38,697 bases of DNA from an uncultured Pseudanabaenaceae cyanobacterium (GTDB lineage Bacteria > Cyanobacteriota > Cyanobacteriia > PCC-9006 > JAAUQQ01), in contig CALECT010000229.1 of assembly GCA_937949725.1 (NCBI GenBank), forward strand, positions 1 to 38,697, in the 5' to 3' direction. The notes under the pieces were generated by a model. That model saw nothing but the letters and a program-made list of their open reading frames with translations. It made no database searches and was not told where the DNA came from. Both the position numbers and the translations under genes were made by a program. Positions 28,001-34,789 of the stretch are shown here, piece after piece (within the stretch, counting starts at the first letter, position 1; each line of letters begins with the position of its first letter).

Positions 28001-31000
28001 AGCCGAGATGGACGTCACGCCTTCTTCTACGAGGGTTGCCAATAGCTCAGACGCTTGGGTTTGGTCCACTTCCGGAGGGCTAGGCCAGGCCAAGCGACGC
28101 AGCTGGGGACGCTGGGCCATGAAGCTAGTGCCGCTCTCCGCCGTGGACACATTGCGAATGTTCTTATCCCCCTGGAGCACTGGGTCCAGACTCCAGAGGT
28201 TGATTTGCCCCTGGGGGTCGAGTCCCGCCAACTGCTTACCGTCGCGGCTGAGGGTCAGGCCATGGAGGCTGTCGGTGCCTTCAACTTTGGCGAGGGATTG
28301 GAGCTGGGGGAGGGATTGGTTGAGCAGGCGGCGATCGGACATTAGGTCCGCTTCGAAGCCATATTCTTCAGCGCCATGATGCTCAAGCTGATCGGGGGTT
28401 AAATCAAGCTGGCCAAGGAGGAGGGAAGTCATAGGGTCTCCAAGATCTCGTTGGGGATTGTTGGGGGAGCGATGCTTAGAACGATGGGAACGGGCAATTC
28501 TGTCGTACAGGGCCTGGGGGCTAAGGTTGAAGCCGCGCAAACCTTGATTGGCGATGCGATGCTCTTGGTTTGCTCCCACAGGGGCCAGACGCTTTTGGGG
28601 ATTGCGCTGCTGGAACATTTGGTACATCAGCGCGAACAATGCAGCCGTCAAAGCCGTGGCGATGCCAATTTGCACCAGGCGGCCCTTGCGCTTGCCTTGG
28701 TGACCTTTGACCTCCTGGTCCTGACTGAGGCGAATGAAATGCTGGGCTAGGGAGGAGAGATCGTCGGGATGATCTTTCAAGTAGGCTTCGGCTTCACTGA
28801 GGCGCTCGCCCTGGAGCCAGGCTTCGTTACCAAACAGGGCATCGCCCTCGCACCAGTCTTCGGTTTGGCGCTCAATGCGGCGCTGCTTGGTGAGGCGATC
28901 GCGTTGCTTCGCAAGCCAGCCCCGCAAATCCGGCCAATCCCGCACCAGGGTTTCATGGCTGGCTTCCACCCAGTCATTGGACTTGCCCATGAAAGGTAGA
29001 GAGAATTCTGCCTCTTCTTCCGGCGGCAAAGTAATGCGATTGCCCGAGCTCACCACCAGGCGGGACTCAATCAAAGTTTCGAGTACACCCGCCAGGGCCT
29101 CGCTCTGGGGACCGCGACTGTTGCCCAGCTCGCTCTTAGAAATCCGACGTAATCCATCGGGGGAGCCTTCACCCAACTGAGTCAGGGCCAGGAAAATCCG
29201 CTGAACGAAGCTCTGGTCCGTCTCCGACAATTCCTTCAGGAGGTCGGTGGCCTGGCTGACGAGCAAGCCGCGAATGCGACCCATCTCGGCATAGGTGCCC
29301 AGGCGCATCACGCGGTCAGCCTCATCCCCATCCGCCGTCGCCACCTGACGCAGCCAAACGGAGCGCAGCGCCAGCTGTAGCAAAGCCAGACGCGCTGGGG
29401 AACTTGCGACATCCTCCATCAGCATGTCCGCCAAATGGATTTCGCACTGCCAGCCCAGACGCAGGGCAGGCTTGAGAATTGCGGCCTTGAGCGCTTCCTG
29501 GGGCAGGGGCTCCACAGGAATCAGTTGGGAAGGCCCCTGCTGGAGCTGCTCCGTGCGGCGATAGCATTCCTCCCAGAAGTCAGAGCGCACCGCTAGAACC
29601 ACATGGACTAGGGCCGATTCTTCCTGAAGCAGCACAATCAAGCTATCGATTACATGCTGGCAAACCCTGGCAGCTTCTTGATTGCCTTCACCATTGGGTT
29701 TGTGGCGGAGCAACCGCTCAAACTGATCGATGACCAGCAGAAGCCGGGGCTCGCGGGGGTCGTAGTCCGTGCCAGGCAAATGGTGGCAGTTGGCCTGAAC
29801 CAGGCGCAGCAAACCCCGCTCATCGGAGGCAATCAGCTGACCGTTGCGGCGTAGCTGTTCGCTGCGTTCCCAGTCGCTGGCATCGGCGTCGATGAAGGCA
29901 GCCGCGAGGTCAAGGATGGGGTTGTTGAGGGGACGAAAGATTTTGGTCTTCCAGCGATCGCCTCCCCCCTTGGTCCGTTTTGCCAAGGCTGGAATTAAGC
30001 CCGCCTGAAGCAGAGACGTCTTACCGCTGCTGGCAGCACCCACCACTGACACCAAATTGTGATTGTGTAGGGAAGACAGCAGTTGCTGAATCAGCTCCTC
30101 CCGTCCGGTGAAGTAGCGAGCATCACTGGCTTCAAAAGCCTGCAAACCGGGATAGGGGCAAATATCTTTGCGATCTACATCTGCTCCAGATTTCTCCTGG
30201 GCCTGAACAGCCTTTGCAGAGCGCTTGACCGCGGCTCGACGAGCCGCAGAAATCTTTTTCTTCGTCGCAGTACGAGCCCGACTCGGAGCGGATTTCTTCG
30301 CAGCACCAGCCTTAGCAGTGCCAGCTTTAACAGTGCCAGATTGGGCAGCAGCTTTGGCCCGGCTTGGCTGGCGTTGGAGCAGGCTCTGGCTTAAGTCATC
30401 AACAGCCTTGGCAGCCGGCTGAGCAGTAGCAGATTTGACCGGTGCTTCTGTCTCGCTCTCTACTGCAAGGGTCTCGGCAGTCTCTTCTACTAGAGGGTCT
30501 TCAAGCAGCTCAAAATCCTCATCAGTATCCAAGCTCTCATCAGCCAGCAGCTCTCCATCCGGCTCATGGCCAAACGCCATGCCCGCTTCCACCGCAGCCT
30601 CATCCAGAGTCGCCATCTGATCCGAAGGCGCTGCAGTTAAGGTCGGATCTTCCAGAGAGGTGCGAGTCAAAACAATCTCGCTACCAGAATTCTCGAACAG
30701 GGGCTGTTGCAGCTCGCCCTTTAGCTGAGTGCTCACCCAATCAGTCAAGGCGTAATTGGTAATCGCCCTTTCATCCACCCGCTCCGGATCCAAGCCCTCT
30801 AACAGAGCTTCGGTAAAGACGCTGTAGTTCCCTTCCAAGGACTCATAGGCCTGCTCATACTCCCGAGAAGCCGCCATGAAAAAGCGGGAGGTGCCGGGCT
30901 TAGAGCCAGGGTCTGCCTCCAAGAAATCGAGGAACGCGCCGCTGTGGCAGCAGTCCAGCCAGATCACCCGCTTCCGCACGGGGCTCTGCTGGAGCAAGCG

Positions 31001-31372
31001 CCGCAGCCAAAACAGCGACAGACCATACATGCCCCGCTCTGGGTCCGTATCGCTCGTTGCCAAAAAGCCTTCGCTAATGCCCGCATCCTTCTGGATGCCA
31101 TGGCCGGAGAAATAAAACAATGCCGTCTCTGGCACGTTAGCCCCACTGGGCTTAAACAGCTTAACCAGGGCAGCTTCCAGCTCCCGCAGCGTCATGCCCT
31201 GCTGACCAACTGTGGGCTGACCTTCCAAAATAATTTCAGGTCCACGCTGAACGCGGAACTCGCCATCATGGCCTAGACGCTGAGCGATCGCCTCAGCATC
31301 ATGGGCTGGGGCTTGCAGGCCTGGTAGGCACTGGTAGTGATTTAGTCCGACGACCAGCGCATCTCTCGACAT
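25013..31372 (-). CDS. Caspase (C14) - STAND NTPase - TM - WD40 protein
   Basis: A 2119-residue multidomain protein. Residues 1-240 are a caspase/orthocaspase p20-like domain with H91 in YFSGHGIQ and C142 in LDCCHSGAF, so the dyad is intact. Residues 241-402 are a polar linker, acidic first (251-310) then Lys/Ala/Arg-rich (320-400). Residues 403-890 are a STAND NTPase: YPGLQAFEASDARYFTGRE entry motif, Walker A GAASSGKT with K451, Walker B LLLVIDQFERLL, and the HETLVRDWPDLRGWL block. One transmembrane helix follows (about 898-919). Residues about 990-1935 contain 14-15 WD40-like blades (two propellers). The tail is low-complexity and basic. STAND proteins are signal-gated switches; WD40 sensors with caspase effectors fit a programmed-death or immune design. 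The start at 31372 has AGGGAG 8 nt upstream and begins with the typical MSRDALVVGLNHY; the frame open to 31741 is not coding-like. Confidence 0.93.
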   Translation of the reverse strand: MSRDALVVGLNHYQCLPGLQAPAHDAEAIAQRLGHDGEFRVQRGPEIILEGQPTVGQQGMTLRELEAALVKLFKPSGANVPETALFYFSGHGIQKDAGISEGFLATSDTDPERGMYGLSLFWLRRLLQQSPVRKRVIWLDCCHSGAFLDFLEADPGSKPGTSRFFMAASREYEQAYESLEGNYSVFTEALLEGLDPERVDERAITNYALTDWVSTQLKGELQQPLFENSGSEIVLTRTSLEDPTLTAAPSDQMATLDEAAVEAGMAFGHEPDGELLADESLDTDEDFELLEDPLVEETAETLAVESETEAPVKSATAQPAAKAVDDLSQSLLQRQPSRAKAAAQSGTVKAGTAKAGAAKKSAPSRARTATKKKISAARRAAVKRSAKAVQAQEKSGADVDRKDICPYPGLQAFEASDARYFTGREELIQQLLSSLHNHNLVSVVGAASSGKTSLLQAGLIPALAKRTKGGGDRWKTKIFRPLNNPILDLAAAFIDADASDWERSEQLRRNGQLIASDERGLLRLVQANCHHLPGTDYDPREPRLLLVIDQFERLLRHKPNGEGNQEAARVCQHVIDSLIVLLQEESALVHVVLAVRSDFWEECYRRTEQLQQGPSQLIPVEPLPQEALKAAILKPALRLGWQCEIHLADMLMEDVASSPARLALLQLALRSVWLRQVATADGDEADRVMRLGTYAEMGRIRGLLVSQATDLLKELSETDQSFVQRIFLALTQLGEGSPDGLRRISKSELGNSRGPQSEALAGVLETLIESRLVVSSGNRITLPPEEEAEFSLPFMGKSNDWVEASHETLVRDWPDLRGWLAKQRDRLTKQRRIERQTEDWCEGDALFGNEAWLQGERLSEAEAYLKDHPDDLSSLAQHFIRLSQDQEVKGHQGKRKGRLVQIGIATALTAALFALMYQMFQQRNPQKRLAPVGANQEHRIANQGLRGFNLSPQALYDRIARSHRSKHRSPNNPQRDLGDPMTSLLLGQLDLTPDQLEHHGAEEYGFEADLMSDRRLLNQSLPQLQSLAKVEGTDSLHGLTLSRDGKQLAGLDPQGQINLWSLDPVLQGDKNIRNVSTAESGTSFMAQRPQLRRLAWPSPPEVDQTQASELLATLVEEGVTSISAKGIAMGETYRRLSMGEPAPGVDRRSPADRIKAPVVEQVSLSADGQALASRAAGQTAVTVWATGSGRMHHHITSIPEPVSHVQYSPGDARRLATAAGDTVYLWQMGDVPRVTHRLEHPADVTIERMEYSQDGRLVLTGGSDRQLRLWDAYSGELQHELGTSAPVVATLMGPSRIAILGSDNTIQVWDQSSGEQISRLKLPSVIAAQPEFRASEMAFSPAEDQLVVVQGQQGWNWSLASGKLQSRFKVFAQTEALSADLFEPNDPLEARLLNQARPRPRRKKANPSLQIFAKPTLRFSNDGSMLLSTRQRDIDGETVLDAQLLNLHDGSVSDVLRDEASAVIEAQFSADGKLLVTANQDGTMTFWDTQSAKVAQPVDYKTKAKAQEIPPAPQRSHATITVAHRPNNAVDTTGSIQSMAQAQAVQVAMDSPEKVAGLLRRSPKADLSRRPRQSLHLLPSDQGSLTFLVVDEAGQLQRWDSESGQGIDLAPLMGPVAERVIGAPAAGVVPTSNGLSSAITASDSSEDQLTVATATAEGQVILWELNPKTGSPRGRRLAAIPAKKGVKPAKAEAAQRISHLRLSADGETLLGLDGAHRLHLWDTSTGDRMIWPQHLMDIRLVQISDDGQRILTVDGQGTITLWDRNSGKPVQALGLPGLTAANLSADGKMMAIALPEGTIKLIDSGTGAVQTTLRGHRSAVRDVAFNPAGDRLLSGSTSGSVRLWDLDSGENTRTLQPAVEGAGNKGFGSKGAKQSAHAVHQVTFGDNGNYIAAADAQGIVRFWASDRESYARIARDRSSHQLELDRCLAAVSTAGCPVPPLSIESQPSESTAPSSPLEPFLEPSESSSPLGDSLSQEPLNFDLAPASATPVEQVQASTEPLVAAIVEGSSGVQAAVMEQAAPAVAKAKQAATETLESVAADVSERVAAPVEKFKDRLPRNPNPFLPKRKASSAAVAVKPEAQPVAQPTAKKAAAKSKPALIPDPWGTLEAFTDVLSSKR

Positions 31373-31380
31373 GACTGAAA

Positions 31381-31386
31381 CTCCCT
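31381..31386 (-). promoter_or_regulatory. Ribosome binding site of the caspase-STAND gene
   Basis: On the minus strand this reads AGGGAG, 8 nt before the ATG at 31372. It fixes the start and rejects the 123-codon N-terminal extension. It overlaps the first copy of the direct repeats. Confidence 0.7.
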
Positions 31387-31604
31387 GAATGACCCCTGAA
31401 TGACCTCGACGCTGCCGCTGGGTGAATGCAGGATTGATAAATACAAACCTGGCAGCAGGTTTAGATGCGAATGTCGCCAGAGGAGAATCGCTGGGGCATA
31501 AAGCTAAAGCCTGGAGCGAAGTCTCCCGTTGACGATTGACCCTGAGTTGACCCGTAGATCGAGGAAGGTTAGATGCACCGCCTCGACCGTCCCTGAGTTG
31601 ACCC
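31383..31604 (-). repeat. Four related direct repeats in the leader of the caspase-STAND gene
   Basis: In forward orientation, CCCTGAATGAC occurs twice in tandem (31383-31393, 31394-31404) and CCCTGAGTTGACCC occurs twice, identical over 14 nt (31540-31553 and 31591-31604, start-to-start 51 nt). Read with the gene they share GTCA..TCAGGG. Extra TTGAC words lie at 31530 and 31537. They could be operator sites or simple tandem duplications. Confidence 0.6.
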
Positions 31605-31910
31605 TCCCTGGCGCTGCAATTCCAGACCTGAGCGTCTGAACAACAAGCGTTATTCCAGTGGTAGGAACCGCATAACTCTGCGGTTGATGTAGCTAAGTTA
31701 ACCAAGGGAAATGGGGACGTAAAAGGGCCAGGCTCCTGCATGGGGAAACGGGCGACCTCCCCTCCTATCCGTCTCCCTGACTAGGTTTGGGAGATTAGCG
31801 ATCGCGTTTATTCCGTGGATTTACGCTAGTCGGGGGTGAAGGCCAGGTTTAGGTGGGGGTTGGGAGTTTTGAGCGAGGCTGCCGAGAATTGTCGTTTGGG
31901 GTGAAGAATG

Positions 31911-31939
31911 AAGCCCAATGCAGGCAAATGCTTGGGCTT
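31911..31939. repeat. Hairpin with AAGCCCAA arms
   Basis: Arms AAGCCCAA (31911-31918) and TTGGGCTT (31932-31939), 8 pairs with a 13-nt loop. The left flank GAATG and arm resemble the larger hairpin at 32058, suggesting two copies of one element. Confidence 0.5.
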
Positions 31940-32057
31940 GGCTCCAAATGGCTGAAGCCAAATCCGATTCAGTTAACCCCGGTTCATATCGGTTGGCTGT
32001 AGGGGTGTACAGCTCACCCACAGAGGATTCGGGCTGAAGCAATAGGGTATGAAAGAA

Positions 32058-32098
32058 CGAAGCCCAACAGGGCCTGAGCTTGGCTCTGTTGGGCTTCG
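32058..32098 (-). terminator. Terminator of the metal-transport genes
   Basis: Arms 32058-32070 (CGAAGCCCAACAG) and 32086-32098 pair perfectly over 13 nt with a 15-nt loop. On the minus strand the stem is followed by a T-rich run (TTCTTTC). It begins 17 nt beyond the stop of the permease gene at 32115. Confidence 0.75.
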
Positions 32099-32114
32099 GA
32101 AGCCTCAACCCAAC

Positions 32115-33338
32115 CTACCGTTGGTGCTGTTCTAAGATGGGTTGCCGGTACAAGAGCCCTGCTGGAACAAGGGCCAAGAGCCATCCGGCTAGGACCACTT
32201 TGGCAGCAGAGGTGAGTTCTGCGATGCCGAGCTGGGCGGCGATCGCAATCCCCGTCTTCTCAGTCACCCAGCTCGCCAGCCCCGCAGAAATGCCCCAGCC
32301 CAAGACCAAGCCCACTGCACTCCCCACCAGCACCAGCGCAGCGCTGTAGCCCCACATCACCGCCAGCAAATAGAGGCGTGGCGCTCCCATGGCTCGCAGC
32401 ACAAAAAACTGTTGGCGAAACAGCTGCATCAGGGCCAGGATGCCAGCCAGAATTCCCAATAAGACCAAAATCTGGGTGGCCAGGGTCAGGAAGGACATGA
32501 TCACCCGCACATCCCCCATCAGCCCGTAGAGTTGCAGCAGCACCTCGGCCGGGAAGAAGGCTGTGGTTGCAGCCGTACGATATTCACTGCGCAGGCTATA
32601 GGCCGCACCAAAGCTCGTGGGTTTAATGATTGCGGCGGGAATGCCCGGCAAAAATGCAGCATCAAAGGGCGCACCCACAGCCTCGGCTCGCGGGCCGCTG
32701 GGGTCATGGCCCATGGGCAAATCATGGATGTCCCACACGGACTCCACACTAGAAATAATTGCACTGTCCCAGGGGGTGCCCGTCACCGGCATCCGACCGA
32801 CAATCTCAATTTCAAAATCTTCGTGGCCTGCTTCCTCAGCCGCTTCTTCGGTGAGTTCGCCATGGCCATGGCTGGGCTCAAAGGTATCGCCAATCTCCAG
32901 GCTGGCATTGGCCCCAGCCACAGCTTCGGTCATACGCTCGAAGACTCGGCCCGTGAGCTGGTCATCGCTGAGGTAGGTGACAAATTCCGGCGTCGAGCCG
33001 ACGATGGGCTGACCCGCGTAGTTGTCGCCAAAGGCCAGGGGCGCAACGAATTGCACGTCAGGATTGGCGGCGATTTCGGCTAGCAGCTTGCCGTCCACCA
33101 GTTCCACCTGCTTCGGTTGCAGATACACCGAACTCAGCAGCAGATCAGTATGACTGCCCGGCGCACCCACGATGATGTCAAACTTATCTGCCGCTGTGGT
33201 GCTGCCCTGGCGCAGGGCCTTTTCCTGACTGAGTACGCCGACCCCTAGGGCGACGGAGAGCGCGACGATCGCCACAAACAGTAGCGTAATCAACCGATGC
33301 CGCCGCAGAATCGCCAGGATTAAAACAAATGGATTCAT
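32115..33338 (-). CDS. MacB/FtsX-type ABC permease, probable metal transporter subunit
   Basis: A 407-residue permease with one N-terminal helix (about 15-37), a large periplasmic domain (40-275) and three C-terminal helices (about 280-305, 325-350, 380-397), the FtsX/MacB layout. The family motif is seen in VLRAMGAPRLYLLAVMWG. Residues 156-172 form an unusual acidic loop with histidines (SHGHGELTEEAAEEAGHED), which could bind metal. It overlaps the upstream ATPase gene by 4 nt (ATGA), so the two subunits are translationally coupled. Related ATPase-permease pairs in proteobacterial Zur regulons (PA4064-PA4065 type, zrg type) assist zinc uptake, as I recall them. The neighbours DUF3299, NicO and ZnuA support a metal role; export of other substrates by MacB-like pairs remains an alternative. 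Confidence 0.88.
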   Translation of the reverse strand: MNPFVLILAILRRHRLITLLFVAIVALSVALGVGVLSQEKALRQGSTTAADKFDIIVGAPGSHTDLLLSSVYLQPKQVELVDGKLLAEIAANPDVQFVAPLAFGDNYAGQPIVGSTPEFVTYLSDDQLTGRVFERMTEAVAGANASLEIGDTFEPSHGHGELTEEAAEEAGHEDFEIEIVGRMPVTGTPWDSAIISSVESVWDIHDLPMGHDPSGPRAEAVGAPFDAAFLPGIPAAIIKPTSFGAAYSLRSEYRTAATTAFFPAEVLLQLYGLMGDVRVIMSFLTLATQILVLLGILAGILALMQLFRQQFFVLRAMGAPRLYLLAVMWGYSAALVLVGSAVGLVLGWGISAGLASWVTEKTGIAIAAQLGIAELTSAAKVVLAGWLLALVPAGLLYRQPILEQHQR

Positions 33339-34042
33339 GACGCAGCTTGCCCCTCCAAAAGACGCCCCTCCACAAGTTCGCAGACCTGACTCAGTTGCTG
33401 AAGCAAGACTTCGTCATGGCTGACCACCAGCAAGCTCTGCTCTGGGCGTTGGGCCACATCCAGCAGCAGCTTAATCACCGCATCAGCACTAGCGCGGTCC
33501 AAGCTTGCCGTCGGCTCATCCGCTAGCAAAATTGGTGGATTCTTAAGCAGGGCACGGGCCACCGCAACGCGCTGCTGCTGGCCTCGGGACAGACTATTAG
33601 CCAACTGGTGGGCGCGGGGAATGCTGCATTGAGCCAGAAGATCGCGAGCGCGGCGACGCAATTCTGGTGGGCAGCGCCAATGGTCGAAGCGGACAGGCTG
33701 GAGAACGTTCTCTAAAGCCGAGAGTTCAGGAATGAGGTGGAAGTCTTGGAAAATGAAGCCGATATTTTTGCGCCGCCAGCGATCGCGCTCCCCTTCCTTC
33801 AGCTGAGTAATTTCAGTTCCTAACCAGTTCACCGTTCCCTGCTGAGGGGGCAACAGCCCGCTAAGCACATTGAGCAGGGTAGATTTCCCCGCCCCCGAAG
33901 GACCTCGCACAGCGGCCACAGCGCCAGCCTCTAGCTGCCAGTCTGAAATTGCCAGCGCGGGCGGGAGCTGAGACTGGGGTGAGGCGCGATCGCCAAAACG
34001 AACAGTGAGGTCACGGACCTGAAGCAGCGGAGTCACAGGCAA
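33335..34042 (-). CDS. ABC transporter ATP-binding protein (MacB/LolD type)
   Basis: A 235-residue ATPase subunit. Walker A is GPSGAGKS (47-54), the Q-loop glutamine is Q99 in FIFQDFHLIPELSALENV, the signature is LSRGQ (151-155), Walker B is ILLADEP (171-177), and the switch histidine lies in VVSHDE. The segment after the Q-loop is typical of the MacB/LolD/FtsE branch that pairs with FtsX-fold permeases, as found directly downstream with a 4-nt overlap. The start is uncertain: TTG 34042 or GTG 34036 (MTPLLQVRDL), neither with a good ribosome site. An insertion of about 10 residues (SPQSQLPPAL) separates the first beta strands. It powers the permease; the substrate is inferred to be a metal or metal-binding factor from the neighbours. 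Confidence 0.92.
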   Translation of the reverse strand: MPVTPLLQVRDLTVRFGDRASPQSQLPPALAISDWQLEAGAVAAVRGPSGAGKSTLLNVLSGLLPPQQGTVNWLGTEITQLKEGERDRWRRKNIGFIFQDFHLIPELSALENVLQPVRFDHWRCPPELRRRARDLLAQCSIPRAHQLANSLSRGQQQRVAVARALLKNPPILLADEPTASLDRASADAVIKLLLDVAQRPEQSLLVVSHDEVLLQQLSQVCELVEGRLLEGQAAS

Positions 34043-34179
34043 TCAGCCATTGATTCTTGAAGGAAGCTTAATCAGAGCTATGTCGTTGCCGTAGACATGG
34101 AAGTTCCACGTCCCCAGCAGACAAGCCCATCAAAGACCCTCAGATGCCTAACAATGCACCGGGGTCTCGTCCCTTTTAA

Positions 34180-34602
34180 TTAATAGCGAGCATCCACTAG
34201 GCGAACGCGGCTGACAAAACCCGTCTTAGGATCAGTCTTGGTGCCAAGCTCCAGGCGGCCCGTGATGTTCACGGGAACCACATCGGTGGGGATGGGCTGC
34301 TTGGTATAGACCACCACAATGTTGTCAGGCCACTCCGCTTCTTCATCACAGAAGGGGCATTCAAACAGGGGCAAGCGCGAGATCACGAAAAAGTGAATAT
34401 CAGCCTTAAGAGGCGGAGCGATGTAGCCCTTCATCTGAATTTTTCTGCCGTCTAGCTTTTTCGCCTGGCTAGAAAAGGTCATTTTTGGCGCGTAGAGTTC
34501 GCGAAACTTGAGCTGGGGGGCCGCAGCAGTCGCAGTCTTGGCAGTAGCGATGATGGATGCGCCACCCAGGGTCATGTATTTGATGCAGTCTCTACGATTC
34601 AT
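34180..34602 (-). CDS. Small Tat-exported DUF3299-like protein with CxxC
   Basis: A 140-residue protein. The N-terminus MNRRDCIKYMTLGGAS is a twin-arginine type signal, with cleavage likely near residue 28 (ATAAA). The mature domain is a small beta fold with KGYIAPPLKADIHFFVISR followed by C82-P-F-C85, which may bind a metal or form a disulfide. The pattern GY.xP...FF/LL...P...C resembles the DUF3299 segment of the neighbouring fusion protein, so the two may be distant paralogues. Tat export suggests that the protein folds, perhaps with a cofactor, before leaving the cytosol. AGGGA lies about 7 nt before the ATG (34610-34614). It sits between the ABC pair and the NicO fusion, all minus strand, with 137-187 nt spacers. 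Function is unknown; a periplasmic metal-handling role is inferred. Confidence 0.78.
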   Translation of the reverse strand: MNRRDCIKYMTLGGASIIATAKTATAAAPQLKFRELYAPKMTFSSQAKKLDGRKIQMKGYIAPPLKADIHFFVISRLPLFECPFCDEEAEWPDNIVVVYTKQPIPTDVVPVNITGRLELGTKTDPKTGFVSRVRLVDARY

Positions 34603-34789
34603 AGTGAAATCCCTAAGAAGTCAGAATTTGAGAGCGATCGCCCTAACAAAATACTGGTGAATGAGTTGATCGAACCAAGCTGACTAACACAACGAAATAT
34701 TACCGTAGTGGTTTAGAACTTGCCAATGGGGTACGCAAGACCCATTGATGTTGGTCTATGTCCATCTACCCCCAGAATGCAGATGGAGA

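Larger units (their letters stand above)
31373..32114. other. Long leader region of the caspase-STAND gene
   Basis: About 740 nt without a convincing gene. Open frames at 31821-32108 (-) and upstream of 31372 look non-coding. It contains four related short direct repeats close to the start of the giant gene and two related hairpins near 31911 and 32058, each given separately. Confidence 0.5.

Noticed and set aside
31373..31741. 123-codon N-terminal extension of the caspase-STAND protein
   Set aside because: A strong ribosome site precedes ATG 31372, the caspase fold starts there with the family's usual MSRDALVVGLNHY, and the extension is low in coding character.
31821..32108. 95-codon minus-strand open frame
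   Set aside because: It spans two hairpins including the terminator of the permease gene and has no recognisable domain or start signal.
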